Assembly: GCA_900543755.1 (NCBI GenBank)
Contig: UQSP01000008.1
Location: forward strand, 1-56,613
Source: an uncultured Eubacteriales bacterium
GTDB taxonomy: Bacteria; Bacillota; Clostridia; Christensenellales; Pumilibacteraceae
Length of the DNA stretch: 56,613 bases
Reading direction: 5' to 3'
Made by a program: the position numbers and the translations under genes. The notes under the pieces were generated by a model. The model had not been told where the DNA came from and ran no database searches. It saw only the letters and a list, made by a program, of their open reading frames with translations. The number at the start of each line of letters is the position of its first letter. Positions within the stretch are counted from its first letter, which is position 1. Below are positions 44,611 through 52,977 of this stretch, one piece after another.

Positions 44611-45320
44611 TTACACTCTCCCGTAAGTCTTCTCATGACTTCTTCGTAGGCTTCCTCCACTCCGCCAAGGTCTCTTCTGAAACGGTCCTTGTCGAGTTTT
44701 TCGTGGGTTACGCTGTCCCAGAGGCGGCAGGTGTCGGGGCTTATCTCGTCGGCAAGAATGATTTGTCCCTTGTATCTTCCGAACTCCAGCTTGAAATCAA
44801 TAAGGTCAAGTCCGATTTTCTTGAAGAACGCGATGAGAAGTTCGTTAATCTTAAACGCCATGTCCTCAATCGTCTTTATTTCCTCTTTGGTGGCAAGGCC
44901 GAGGCTTAACGCGTAAAAATCGTTTATCATCGGGTCGCCGAGGTCGTCGTTTTTATAGCTGAACTCAAAGCCCGTGCTTTTAAGCGCGGTACCCTCTTCC
45001 ACGCCGTAGCGCTTGGAAAAAGAACCGGCGGCAACGTTTCTGACGATTACTTCAAGCGGAACTATCTGCACTTTTTTGACAAAAGTGTCCGTGGGGGAAA
45101 CCTCTTCTATGTAATGGGTGGGAATGCCGTGCTTTTCCAACATCTTGAAAATGAGGTTGGTGCAGCGGTTGTTGATTACTCCCTTACCGGAAATCTGGCC
45201 TTTTTTAAGTCCGTTGAAAGCGGTGGCGTCGTCCTTGTAGGACACAAGCACAACGTCGGGATTGTCGGTTGCGAATACTTTTTTGGCTTTTCCTTCGTAA
45301 AGCTGCTCGCGTTTTTCCAT
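44607..45320 (-). CDS. purC: SAICAR synthase
   Basis: The protein has 237 residues. It couples CAIR and aspartate with ATP. The canonical opening QLYEGKAKKVFATDNPD, then EVIVRNVAAGSFSKRYG and LEFGRYKGQIILADEISPDTCRLWD, matches PurC of usual length. GGAGG precedes ATG 45320. It starts 2 bases after purE ends and overlaps purF by 4 bases. Confidence 0.97.
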   Translation of the reverse strand: MEKREQLYEGKAKKVFATDNPDVVLVSYKDDATAFNGLKKGQISGKGVINNRCTNLIFKMLEKHGIPTHYIEEVSPTDTFVKKVQIVPLEVIVRNVAAGSFSKRYGVEEGTALKSTGFEFSYKNDDLGDPMINDFYALSLGLATKEEIKTIEDMAFKINELLIAFFKKIGLDLIDFKLEFGRYKGQIILADEISPDTCRLWDSVTHEKLDKDRFRRDLGGVEEAYEEVMRRLTGECK

Positions 45321-45322
45321 TT

Positions 45323-45808
45323 TTATATTTCCTCCGATAAATTGATATTCGAATTTATTACGTCCTGCGCGGCTTTTGCGCGGTATTCCTTAAGCGCGGT
45401 TTTAAGCTTTTCGTCGCCTATTGCAAGCATCTGAAGCGCCAAAAGTCCCGCGTTTACTCCGCCGTTGATGGCCACTGTGGCAACGGGCACGCCGGGCGGC
45501 ATCTGAACGGTGGACAAAAGACTGTCAAGTCCGTCCATGGTGGAACTTTTTACGGGCAGACCAATTACGGGACGGGTGGTGAACGCCGCGATAAATCCCG
45601 CAAGGTGCGCGGCTTTGCCCGCGGCGGCGATAAACACGTCGAAGTCGCCTTCTTTACCCGAGGCGTAATCGTGCACGACGTCGGGCGTGCGATGCGCGCT
45701 CATGACCTTTACGGTCACGTCGACACCGAAATTTTTGAGAATCTGAACCGCGGGTTTTACCGCGTCGAGATCGCTTTTGGACCCCATTGCGACAAGTACT
45801 TTTGCCAT
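45323..45808 (-). CDS. purE: N5-carboxyaminoimidazole ribonucleotide mutase (PurE)
   Basis: The protein has 161 residues with the MGSKSDLDAVKPAVQIL opening and SAHRTPDVVHDYA, the catalytic serine-histidine region of PurE. It makes CAIR. Class I enzymes need PurK to supply N5-CAIR, and no purK is in this window. GAAAGGAG lies 10 bases before ATG 45808. It is the first gene of the pur operon and follows a structured leader with a terminator (45827-45997). Confidence 0.95.
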   Translation of the reverse strand: MAKVLVAMGSKSDLDAVKPAVQILKNFGVDVTVKVMSAHRTPDVVHDYASGKEGDFDVFIAAAGKAAHLAGFIAAFTTRPVIGLPVKSSTMDGLDSLLSTVQMPPGVPVATVAINGGVNAGLLALQMLAIGDEKLKTALKEYRAKAAQDVINSNINLSEEI

Positions 45809-45826
45809 ATTAAGTAAACTCCTTTC

Positions 45827-45862
45827 AAAAAAAGAAACGCAACTTTACAAAAGTCACGTCCC
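45827..45862 (-). terminator. Leader terminator before purE
   Basis: A 13-bp stem with G-U pairs (5' arm 45862-45850, three-base loop, 3' arm 45846-45834) is followed by seven T (45833-45827). It ends one base before the purE ribosome binding site, so it must be regulated or leaky for the operon to be expressed. Confidence 0.85.
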
Positions 45863-45882
45863 TGCAATTATACTGTAAAAAC

Positions 45883-45997
45883 CTGCTTTAAGAGGGTGCA
45901 ATACTCCGCTATAAATACACTGCCGCCGTTCTCTACGCCGCCGCAGGCGACCTGACGGGATATGAAACGCACCGCGTTTAACTTCCTCTTAATGCAA
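45883..45997 (-). ncRNA. Structured purE leader RNA, riboswitch-like, class not recognised
   Basis: A closing helix of 8 perfect pairs (UUAAGAGG 45992-45985 with CCUCUUAA 45895-45888) is extended by UUGC/GCAG across an A-A mismatch. It encloses about 88 bases. Inside are a perfect hairpin AAACGC-GGU-GCGUUU, a second hairpin with stems CCGU/ACGG and GUCGCC/GGCGGC around an internal loop rich in purines (GUAGAGA), and a third closed by GUG/CAC. The loop bases CCUGC (45947-45943) are complementary to GCAGG in two downstream places (45886-45882 and 45865-45861), allowing a pseudoknot or switch with the terminator. I could not match the conserved cores of the guanine, ZTP or PRPP riboswitches. A 6S-like RNA is an alternative. 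Confidence 0.55.
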
Positions 45998-46008
45998 CCC
46001 ATGAAAAT

Positions 46009-46037
46009 ATGATAGCATAAACTCAAAGATTTTGCAA
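46009..46037 (-). promoter_or_regulatory. Sigma-A promoter of the purE leader
   Basis: On the minus strand the boxes are TTGCAA (46037-46032), 17 bases, TATCAT (46014-46009). Transcription would start near 46002, right before the closing helix of the leader RNA. Confidence 0.75.
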
Positions 46038-46080
46038 CCGAAAAAAGGGCTTGTTCGCAATCATATTTTACCGAAATTTT

Positions 46081-46881
46081 TTATATGCTCTGCTCGACGA
46101 ATTTACCGTTTTTCATCACCGTTACGCTTTTAAAACCCAGACTTTTAAGGTATTGTTCGCCGCTGTTTAAGCCGTAAGCAATAAATTTCGCGTCGTGACA
46201 GTCGTTGGTAACGGTTACTCTGCCGTTTTTTTCCAGAATTCTTTTAAGCAAAAACTCGTCGGGATAGGGAGATTTTACTTTACCCCTTGCCACCCCGCCG
46301 TAATTTACTTCCACTATTACGCCGTAATTAAGACACTCGTCGATACATCCGATTGCGGCGTCGGTATAATCGCGCGAGCAAAAGTCAATAATCCCGCCCC
46401 CGCACAGCCTGATTATGTCGAAGTGACCAAGTATATCCGGTTTTTTGCGCGCGCACTCCACCATGTTTTCGAAATATGCCCGATAAAAAGCGGCGGGAGA
46501 AGACGAAAAGCTTTCGTCTATGCAGCGGCTGAGAACCTTGCCCGAAATATCCACGGCGTAAATTTTCCCCTTACGCTCCACATAATGGACGGAGCCTATT
46601 ATATAATCGTATTCCTCGCGGAAAGCGACGGGGCAAAACAAGTCCTCCTCCGTCCCCAGATACAGATTGACGGGTAAGTCGTTGTTTTTTATTACGGATT
46701 TTATTTTTTCGATGTAGTCGCGCTCGTCTTTTACCGACGCGCCCATGTCGAAAGACGCGTAAGAATGTGACGAAAAGCCGAAGTCCGTTATTCCCGCCCT
46801 GAACGCGGCGGCGGCCATTTCTTCGGGGCTGTCTTTGCCGTCGCAAAGATTACAGTGATTGTGCAGCGAAGAGGTAATCAC
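46081..46881 (-). CDS. Histidinol-phosphatase, PHP type
   Basis: The protein has 266 residues and starts with GTG 46881, which overlaps the hisIE stop (GTGA) with AGGAG eight bases upstream. SLHNHCNLCDGKDSPEEMA gives the first metal motif (HxH), FSSHSYASF the next histidine, YIIGSVHYV another, and the end TVTNDCHD completes the PHP metal site. Together with the gene order this marks the HisJ/HisK histidinol phosphatase that replaces the HAD-type HisB N-terminal domain. It is the last gene of the histidine set. No clear terminator follows before the purE promoter. Confidence 0.88.
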   Translation of the reverse strand: MITSSLHNHCNLCDGKDSPEEMAAAAFRAGITDFGFSSHSYASFDMGASVKDERDYIEKIKSVIKNNDLPVNLYLGTEEDLFCPVAFREEYDYIIGSVHYVERKGKIYAVDISGKVLSRCIDESFSSSPAAFYRAYFENMVECARKKPDILGHFDIIRLCGGGIIDFCSRDYTDAAIGCIDECLNYGVIVEVNYGGVARGKVKSPYPDEFLLKRILEKNGRVTVTNDCHDAKFIAYGLNSGEQYLKSLGFKSVTVMKNGKFVEQSI

Positions 46882-47519
46882 TTCATGGTCTCCTGTTTGA
46901 CCTTTTTGTCCACGACGTGGCGGCTGTCAAGCTCCTTGAGGATTTCGTCGGGAGTGATGCCGCGCGCCGTCATAAGCACCAGAAGGTGGTATGCAAGGTC
47001 GGATATTTCGAAAATCGTTTCGCGGTTGTCTTTTTTCATTGCGGCGATAACCACTTCGGTGCACTCCTCGCCTACCTTTTTGAGAATTTTTTCCTCGCCC
47101 TTTTCGAAAAGATAGGTGGTGTAACTGTTTTGCGGCCGCTTTTCGTTGCGCTCTACCAAAAGCTTATACAGCTCCGATAAAGAAAAGTCGTTTTTCTCGC
47201 CGTAAACGGGAGTTTCGAAGCAGCTGTCCGTGCCCATGTGACAGGCGGGGCCGTCCTTTTTGACAACAGCAAGAAGCGCGTCGCCATCGCAATCCGCGGT
47301 AAGAGATATAAGATGCTGGTAGTTTCCGCTGGTCTCGCCCTTAAGCCACAGTTTTTTCCGCGACCGCGAATAAAAGCACGTCAGCTTTTTTTCCAGCGTA
47401 ATCGCAATGCTTTCCGCGTTCATATAGGCAAGCGTAAGCACTTTTTTGGTTTCGTAATCCTGAACGATGCAGGGAATAAGTCCGTTTTCGTCAAACTTGA
47501 GCTTTTCGATTTCCAACAT
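46878..47519 (-). CDS. hisIE: Phosphoribosyl-AMP cyclohydrolase / phosphoribosyl-ATP pyrophosphatase
   Basis: The protein has 213 residues with two domains. Residues 1-110 form the cyclohydrolase (TCFYSRSRKKLWLKGETSGN; then zinc ligands in DCDGDALL and GPACHMGTDSCF). Residues 115-205 form the all-alpha pyrophosphatase (GEEKILKKVGEECTEVVIAAMK). They catalyse the second and third steps of histidine synthesis. The order I-E in one chain is the common fusion. AGAGG lies before ATG 47519. Confidence 0.96.
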   Translation of the reverse strand: MLEIEKLKFDENGLIPCIVQDYETKKVLTLAYMNAESIAITLEKKLTCFYSRSRKKLWLKGETSGNYQHLISLTADCDGDALLAVVKKDGPACHMGTDSCFETPVYGEKNDFSLSELYKLLVERNEKRPQNSYTTYLFEKGEEKILKKVGEECTEVVIAAMKKDNRETIFEISDLAYHLLVLMTARGITPDEILKELDSRHVVDKKVKQETMK

Positions 47520-47720
47520 TATTTTAATCCTCTGTTTTTGTGCGATTGTTTTTTTTTAATAAAATTCCTACTCGGCAAAAGTAAAAACTTTATTTTCCGT
47601 AATAAATAATATTTTTCCGCTTTTATTTAAAGTACTTTATTATATGAAGCGATTTCGCGTTTAAAAACCGTTTTAACGTTTCTTCCCGCCGTTTATAAGG
47701 TATTGATAACAAAAATCGGC
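47520..47720 (-). other. hisF-hisIE intergenic region with possible internal promoter
   Basis: This AT-rich 201-base gap lies inside the his set. On the minus strand TTTTTA (47667-47662), 17 bases, TATAAT (47644-47639) could be an internal promoter for hisIE and the phosphatase. No hairpin terminator or ORF is evident. Confidence 0.35.
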
Positions 47721-48479
47721 TTAAACAAGGCGCACGGGTACGCCGTTTTCGCTAAGCAGTTTTTTAAGGTCCCGAATATCCACTTCCTTAAAGTGAAATA
47801 TGCTGGCGGCAAGTCCCGCGTCCACGCCTTTTATTTGGAAAAGCCGGATAAAATCCTCCGCTTTGCCCGCGCCGCCCGAAGCGATGACGGGTACGTTTAC
47901 CGCGTCGCAGAAAACTTCAAGCATCTCAAGGTCGAAGCCGTTTTTCACTCCGTCCGTGTCGATGCTGTTAAGCACTATTTCGCCCGCGCCCGCCTTTACG
48001 CCGTTTACCGCGAACTCTACCGCGTCAAGTCCCGTATCCACTCTGCCGCCTTTTGCGAACAGCCTGAATCCTTTGTCGACCCTCTTTACGTCCAAAGACA
48101 GCACCACGCACTGACTGCCGTACTTTTCCGCAGCCTCCGCGATGAGGCGGGGATTTCTTATCGCGCCCGAATTGACGCTTACTTTATCCGCGCCCGACTT
48201 AAGCACGCGGTCGAAGTCGTCTACGGTGTTTATGCCGCCGCCCACGGTAAGCGGAATGAATATGCTTGAAGCAACGCGTTCCAGTACGTCGGTAAACAGT
48301 TTTCTTCCCTCGGAAGAAGCGGTTATGTCGTAAAAAACCAGCTCGTCCGCGCCCATGTCGTTGTACGCCGAAGCAAGTTTTACGGGGTCGTCTACGTCCG
48401 CGACGCCCTGAAAGTTGACGCCTTTGACCACGCGTCCGTCGCGTATGTCCAAACACGGAATTATACGTTTAGTCAGCAA
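47721..48479 (-). CDS. hisF: Imidazole glycerol phosphate synthase, cyclase subunit
   Basis: The protein has 252 residues. The start is TTG 48479, giving the canonical M-LTKRIIPCLDIRDGRVVKG, with AAGGAG seven bases upstream; it overlaps the end of hisA by 7 bases. Catalytic Asp11 lies in PCLDIRD, and the second catalytic aspartate is in LNSIDTDGVKNG (about 127-138). The closing ASGGAGK binds phosphate. With HisH it makes imidazole glycerol phosphate and releases AICAR to the purine pathway. Confidence 0.96.
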   Translation of the reverse strand: MLTKRIIPCLDIRDGRVVKGVNFQGVADVDDPVKLASAYNDMGADELVFYDITASSEGRKLFTDVLERVASSIFIPLTVGGGINTVDDFDRVLKSGADKVSVNSGAIRNPRLIAEAAEKYGSQCVVLSLDVKRVDKGFRLFAKGGRVDTGLDAVEFAVNGVKAGAGEIVLNSIDTDGVKNGFDLEMLEVFCDAVNVPVIASGGAGKAEDFIRLFQIKGVDAGLAASIFHFKEVDIRDLKKLLSENGVPVRLV

Positions 48480-49201
48480 TTTTCCACTCCTTCCGCCGCG
48501 GCGATGCACTCACTAAGGTCGAGTTTTCCTTCATATATGGCTTTACCCACAATCGCGCCGTAAACTTTTTGTGCTTTTAAAGCTTTGATATCGCTTAAAA
48601 AACTTATCCCGCCCGAAGCTACGACGTCGATTCCTGCAATTTCCCGAAGTTTTGCGTAAGCGTCGAGGTTTGCGCCCGAAAGCGTGCCGTCCTTGCTTAT
48701 GTCCGTGTAAATAACCGTTTTCACTCCCTCTTCGGCAAGCTCGCGCACAAAAGCGTAACCCGTTTTGTCGCTCAGCTTAGTCCAGCCGTCTACCGCGACA
48801 AACCCGTCTTTGACGTCCACGCCCACGGCTATTTTATCGCCGTACGCCTTTACTGCGCGCTTTAAAAAAAGCGGGTCCCTTACGGCGGCGGTACCGAGTA
48901 TAACCCTGCCCGCGCCCGAAGAAAGATAGTATTCGATACGGCTTTCGTCGCGGATTCCGCCGCCCACCTCCACAAACATATCGGTGCTTTCGACGATACG
49001 GCGAATCACGTCGCCGTTTCCGGTTTTGCCCGATTTTGCTCCGTCAAGGTCCACGACGTGCAGATTTTGCGCCCCGAAGCCCCTGAAAGAAGCCGCCTGA
49101 CTTACGGGGTCGTCCGAATACGTTTTGGCGGTGGAGTAATCGCCCTTAACAAGCCTTACCGCCTTGCCGCCGAGTAAATCTATTGCGGGAAAAATCTTCA
49201 T
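48473..49201 (-). CDS. hisA: ProFAR isomerase
   Basis: The protein has 242 residues from ATG 49201; a GTG two codons upstream (49207) is possible but lies in the AAAGGTGA ribosome binding site. It is a TIM barrel resembling HisF. FPAIDLLGGKAVRLVKGDY holds the catalytic aspartate at residue 8. The second catalytic aspartate is in IYTDISKDGTLSG (about 127-139). The end ASGGISFLSD and GAIVGKAIYEGK bind phosphate. Spacing to hisH is 115 bases. Confidence 0.95.
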   Translation of the reverse strand: MKIFPAIDLLGGKAVRLVKGDYSTAKTYSDDPVSQAASFRGFGAQNLHVVDLDGAKSGKTGNGDVIRRIVESTDMFVEVGGGIRDESRIEYYLSSGAGRVILGTAAVRDPLFLKRAVKAYGDKIAVGVDVKDGFVAVDGWTKLSDKTGYAFVRELAEEGVKTVIYTDISKDGTLSGANLDAYAKLREIAGIDVVASGGISFLSDIKALKAQKVYGAIVGKAIYEGKLDLSECIAAAEGVENC

Positions 49202-49316
49202 AGTCACCTTTATAAGTAAATAAAATCCAATCTGATCAGCGCCGCCCCTATCGGTTCGGCCGCGCTTTATCCGCCTTATAATAAAAACCGCTTTAAGAAA
49301 AGTTTTGCAGTTATTT

Positions 49317-49931
49317 TTAAAGAGCGCAAAACGCTTTTAATATTTTCAGTCCCACATTGCCGCTTTTTTCGGGATGGAACTGACAGCCTATTACGTTGCC
49401 CGCAGCCGCAACGCCCGTAACGGGTACTCCGTAATCGGAATAAGCCACGGTATATTCGCCTTTTGGCGCGTAGAACGAGTGAACGTAATACACAAAGTCG
49501 CCCTGTTTCAGTCCTAAACCGTTATTGTCTGTTTTGACGAGGTTAAGAGAATTCCAGCCCATGTGCGGTACCTTGTAATCAAAGCCCTTTTCTTTAAGCG
49601 CGTCTTCAAGCGGCAGGACCTCGCCGCGAATCAATCCTAATCCGTCCGTCACGCCGAACTCGTAACTTTTATCGAACAGCAGCTGCATCCCCAGGCAAAT
49701 GCCCATCACGCTTTTACCCGTCGCCGCATAATCCTTGACGAAAGCGTCCAGTTTTTTTTCCTTAAGCTTGTCCATCGCCGCCCTGAACGCACCTACGCCC
49801 GGAAGAATAATCCTGTCACAAGCGCGAAGAACCGACGGGTCGGAGGACAGCTCAGCCTGCTCTCCCACCGCTTTAAGCGAACTCATAAGGGAAAAAAGAT
49901 TGCCCACTCCGTAGTCTATAACGCCCGTCAT
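49317..49931 (-). CDS. hisH: Imidazole glycerol phosphate synthase, glutaminase subunit
   Basis: The protein has 204 residues of the class I amidotransferase type. It begins TGVIDYGVGNLFSLMSSL. The oxyanion segment LPGVGAF is at 44-50, nucleophile Cys79 in GICLGMQLLF, and the His-Glu pair in CQFHPEKSG near the end. It supplies ammonia to HisF. Its ATG directly follows the hisB stop codon. Confidence 0.96.
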   Translation of the reverse strand: MTGVIDYGVGNLFSLMSSLKAVGEQAELSSDPSVLRACDRIILPGVGAFRAAMDKLKEKKLDAFVKDYAATGKSVMGICLGMQLLFDKSYEFGVTDGLGLIRGEVLPLEDALKEKGFDYKVPHMGWNSLNLVKTDNNGLGLKQGDFVYYVHSFYAPKGEYTVAYSDYGVPVTGVAAAGNVIGCQFHPEKSGNVGLKILKAFCAL

Positions 49932-50519
49932 TTACAGCACTCCTTTGGTGGAGGGAATTTCGTCGCGATGTTTTTCGTCGATGGACACGGCGGTTTTAAG
50001 CGCGCGCGCCATGCCTTTAAAAGACGCTTCTATGATGTGGTGGCTGTCGTCGCCGGCAAGCTGGTGGAAGTGATACGCCCCGGGACACTCGCGCGAAAAG
50101 CCCGCCCAGAACTCGCGCGCAAGTTCCGTATCGAAATCGCCTACCTTTTCGGCAGGAATATTGAGCGAGTAGTTAAGCGCGCATCTGCCGCTTAAATCCA
50201 CGGCGGCAAGCACCATGGTTAAATCCATCGGAAGCGCGAAAAAGCCGTAACGCGTAATGCCGCGCTTGTCGCCGAGAGCCTTATTAAAAGCCTGACCCAT
50301 GGTTATTCCCACGTCCTCGGTGGTGTGGTGAAAATCCACTTGAGTGTCGCCCTTGGCTTTGACGCAAAGGTCAAACCCTCCGTGACGGGCAAACAGCTCC
50401 AGCATATGATTGAGAAATCCGCAATCGGTGTTTACGTCGTACTTACCCTCTCCGTCGAGATTAAGCGTAACCTCCACTTCCGTTTCGCCTGTTTTTCTTT
50501 TTACGTTTACTTTCCTCAT
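49932..50519 (-). CDS. hisB: Imidazoleglycerol-phosphate dehydratase
   Basis: The protein has 195 residues, the monofunctional form. ATG 50519 is chosen for GGAGA upstream and the typical MRKVNVKRKTGETEVEV beginning; a longer reading overlaps hisC. Metal-binding repeats are FLNHMLELFARHGGFDL (about 40-56), VDFHHTTEDVGITMGQAF (about 66-83) and a late YHFHQLAGDDSHHIIEASFKG (about 146-166). The phosphatase part of two-domain HisB is absent and is supplied by the PHP enzyme. Confidence 0.96.
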   Translation of the reverse strand: MRKVNVKRKTGETEVEVTLNLDGEGKYDVNTDCGFLNHMLELFARHGGFDLCVKAKGDTQVDFHHTTEDVGITMGQAFNKALGDKRGITRYGFFALPMDLTMVLAAVDLSGRCALNYSLNIPAEKVGDFDTELAREFWAGFSRECPGAYHFHQLAGDDSHHIIEASFKGMARALKTAVSIDEKHRDEIPSTKGVL

Positions 50520-50626
50520 TTTTCCGTTTCTCCGAAAATCTGCGTTCCGGCGCGAAACCGCTTCCGCGCCCGTTATCTGCCTTACTTCAGAAATATTATA
50601 ACATACAAATCGGGTTTTACAAAACC

Positions 50627-51682
50627 TTAGCGTCCGTAAATTTCCGCGACGCACGCAAGCAGCGTTTTTACCGACTTTTCGTCGCCCACGGAAATACGGC
50701 AGAACTCGCTTATCCGCGCCTCGTCCCAGTACCTTACAAGAACACCGCGCTCTCTCAGCGACGAGTAAAGTTTTTTGCCGTCTTTGTCGGGCGGCGACGC
50801 GAAAATGAAGTTGGCACGGCTGTCAAGCACTGTAAAGCCCGATTTTTTAAGCCCCTCCGTCAGCAGCGCGCGATTTCTTATGACGGTCTGAATGGTCGTT
50901 TGAAAATATTCGTCGTCCGCTATAGACGCCGCGCCCATTGCAAGCGTGACCGAATTGACGTTGTAGGGATTAAACGAATTTCTTACTTTTTCCAGATCGG
51001 CGATAATTTCCTTTGAAGCAATCGTAAATCCCAGTCTGCCGCCCGCCAGCGAGCGCGACTTGGAAAAAGTGCGCACCACCGCAATGTTTTTGCAGGCTTT
51101 TAACAGTTTTACCGCGCTTTCCGCGCCGAAATCAACGTAAGCTTCGTCCACGACGACAAGACGGTCGGGATTTTGCAAGGCAAGTTCCGCTATGCTTTCC
51201 GCGTTTAAAGCAATGCCCGTGGGGGCGTTGGGATTAGCCAGAAACACCGTGCCTGTTTTATCCGAGTAATCGCTTACCGAAACGGTAAAATCCTCCCGAA
51301 GAGGAACGACAGCGGTTTCCACGCCGTAAAACCGCGCGAAAACCTTGTAAAATCCGTAAGTTATGTCGTTTATCGTTGCGCCTTTGTCGCAGAATCCCGC
51401 GAAGAAAAATGCAAGCGCCTCGTCGCTGCCGTTGAATACCGCGACGTTTTCCCTTTCGACGTTAAGCGCGGACGCTATCGCTTTTTTTAATTGCGAAGCG
51501 TCGGGGTCGGAATACAGATTGAGTTTTTTGACAGCGGCCCTGCCTGCTTTAACAGCTTTGGGCGAAGGCGGAAAAGGGTTTTCGTTGGTGTTGAGTTTAA
51601 CAAGGTTTCTGATATTTTTCGGTTGCTCGCCCGGGATGTAAGGCTTAAGCTCAGAAAGCCGCTTTGAAAAGAAATCGCTCAT
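50627..51682 (-). CDS. hisC: Histidinol-phosphate aminotransferase
   Basis: The protein has 351 residues of PLP fold type I. VKLNTNENPFPPSPKAV is the usual N-terminal signature. NPNAPTGIAL at about 149-158 and DEAYVDFG follow. The PLP lysine lies in VRTFSKSRSLAGGRLGF (about residue 206). It converts imidazoleacetol phosphate to histidinol phosphate. The start overlaps the hisD stop by 4 bases, and 107 bases separate it from hisB. Confidence 0.95.
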   Translation of the reverse strand: MSDFFSKRLSELKPYIPGEQPKNIRNLVKLNTNENPFPPSPKAVKAGRAAVKKLNLYSDPDASQLKKAIASALNVERENVAVFNGSDEALAFFFAGFCDKGATINDITYGFYKVFARFYGVETAVVPLREDFTVSVSDYSDKTGTVFLANPNAPTGIALNAESIAELALQNPDRLVVVDEAYVDFGAESAVKLLKACKNIAVVRTFSKSRSLAGGRLGFTIASKEIIADLEKVRNSFNPYNVNSVTLAMGAASIADDEYFQTTIQTVIRNRALLTEGLKKSGFTVLDSRANFIFASPPDKDGKKLYSSLRERGVLVRYWDEARISEFCRISVGDEKSVKTLLACVAEIYGR

Positions 51683-52977
51683 TTTTCTTCTCCGTAGGTA
51701 TCTGACAGTCTTGCTTCAATCGAACGGGCGTGAGCGTCGAGTCCCTCTCTTTTGGCAAAGTCCGCCACTCTTTCGCCGTTTTCAATAAGCGCCGCGCGCG
51801 AATAAGAAATGTAACTTGACCGTTTTACGAAGTCGTCCACTCCCAGCGGCGAAGAAAATCTTGCCGTGCCGGAAGTGGGAAGCGTGTGATTGGGTCCTGC
51901 AAAATAATCGCCTATGGGTTCGGGCGACCATTTTCCCAGAAAAACGCTGCCCGCGTTTCTGACTTTTGCCAGGACCGATTGCGGGTCGGCAGTCATTATT
52001 TCAAGATGTTCGGGCGCGAGAGCGTCGGAAATTTCCGTCGCTTCGTCGAGATTTTTCACCAGAATGATTTTACCGTTGTTCTCTATCGAATGTGCGGCTA
52101 TCTCGCGGCGAGGCAGTTTTTCCAGCCTTTTTTCGATACAATCGGCGGTTTTTTGCGCGACGCTTGCATCGGTGCACACAAGCACGGCGGAGGCAAGACG
52201 GTCGTGTTCCGCCTGGCTTAAAAGGTCGGCGGCAAGGTAATCGGGGACGGCTGTTTCGTCCGCGATGATTAAAATTTCACTGGGGCCTGCGAACATATCT
52301 ATGCCCACGTCGCCCGAAACGGCTTTTTTGGCCGCCGCAACGTAAATGTTGCCGGGCCCCACGATTTTATCCGTGCGTTTTATGCTTTCGGTGCCGTAAG
52401 CAAGCGCGGCAACCGCCTGAGCGCCGCCTGCTTTATAAATTTCGGTAACGCCCGCAATGCGCGCCGCCGCCAGAATTTCGTCCTTTATTCTGCCGTTTTT
52501 GTCGGGCGGCGTGACCATGACTATTTCCTTAACGCCCGCAACGACTGCGGGAATCACGTCCATAAGTACCGTCGAAGGATACGCCGCCGTGCCGCCGGGG
52601 ACGTAAACGCCCGCACGGAGAACGGGCAGAATACGCTGCCCTAAAACCGTTCCGTCCGGTCTTTTTATTGTAAAGCCCTCGCGTTTTTGTTTGAGGTGAT
52701 ATTCGGAAATATTGGCAGCCGCCGCTTTAAGCGTATCGATAAAATAATCCCCGACATTTACAAACGCTTCGTCGATTTCCTTTTCGGTCACGCGCATATC
52801 GGAAATATCACACCCGTCAAAACGAAGAGTGTATTCCTTTACGGCAACGTCGCCGCGCGCGCGCACGTCGTTTATTATCTCCCGCACGGTTTTTTCGGCT
52901 TTTTCAAGGTCGTTTTGACCGCTTCTTGAAAGAATTTCGCTTTTGTCTATCTCGGACGAATTGTATATTTTAATCAT
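51679..52977 (-). CDS. hisD: Histidinol dehydrogenase
   Basis: The protein has 432 residues. It oxidises histidinol twice to histidine using NAD+ and a zinc ion. Signature blocks are VYVPGGTAAYPSTVLMDVIPA (about 128-148), IYKAGGAQAVAALAYGTESI and DMFAGPSEILIIADE. The zinc and substrate histidines lie in SQAEHDRLA and PNHTLPTSGTARF. It overlaps hisG by 4 bases (ATGA). Confidence 0.97.
   Translation of the reverse strand: MIKIYNSSEIDKSEILSRSGQNDLEKAEKTVREIINDVRARGDVAVKEYTLRFDGCDISDMRVTEKEIDEAFVNVGDYFIDTLKAAAANISEYHLKQKREGFTIKRPDGTVLGQRILPVLRAGVYVPGGTAAYPSTVLMDVIPAVVAGVKEIVMVTPPDKNGRIKDEILAAARIAGVTEIYKAGGAQAVAALAYGTESIKRTDKIVGPGNIYVAAAKKAVSGDVGIDMFAGPSEILIIADETAVPDYLAADLLSQAEHDRLASAVLVCTDASVAQKTADCIEKRLEKLPRREIAAHSIENNGKIILVKNLDEATEISDALAPEHLEIMTADPQSVLAKVRNAGSVFLGKWSPEPIGDYFAGPNHTLPTSGTARFSSPLGVDDFVKRSSYISYSRAALIENGERVADFAKREGLDAHARSIEARLSDTYGEEK

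Noticed and set aside
45883..45997. Cobalamin riboswitch, suggested by UUAAGAGGAAG and GGUGCG near the start of the purE leader
   Set aside because: The essential CCCGC-ACUGU and the later GCCAG-A-GACC parts are missing, and the downstream genes are purine genes.
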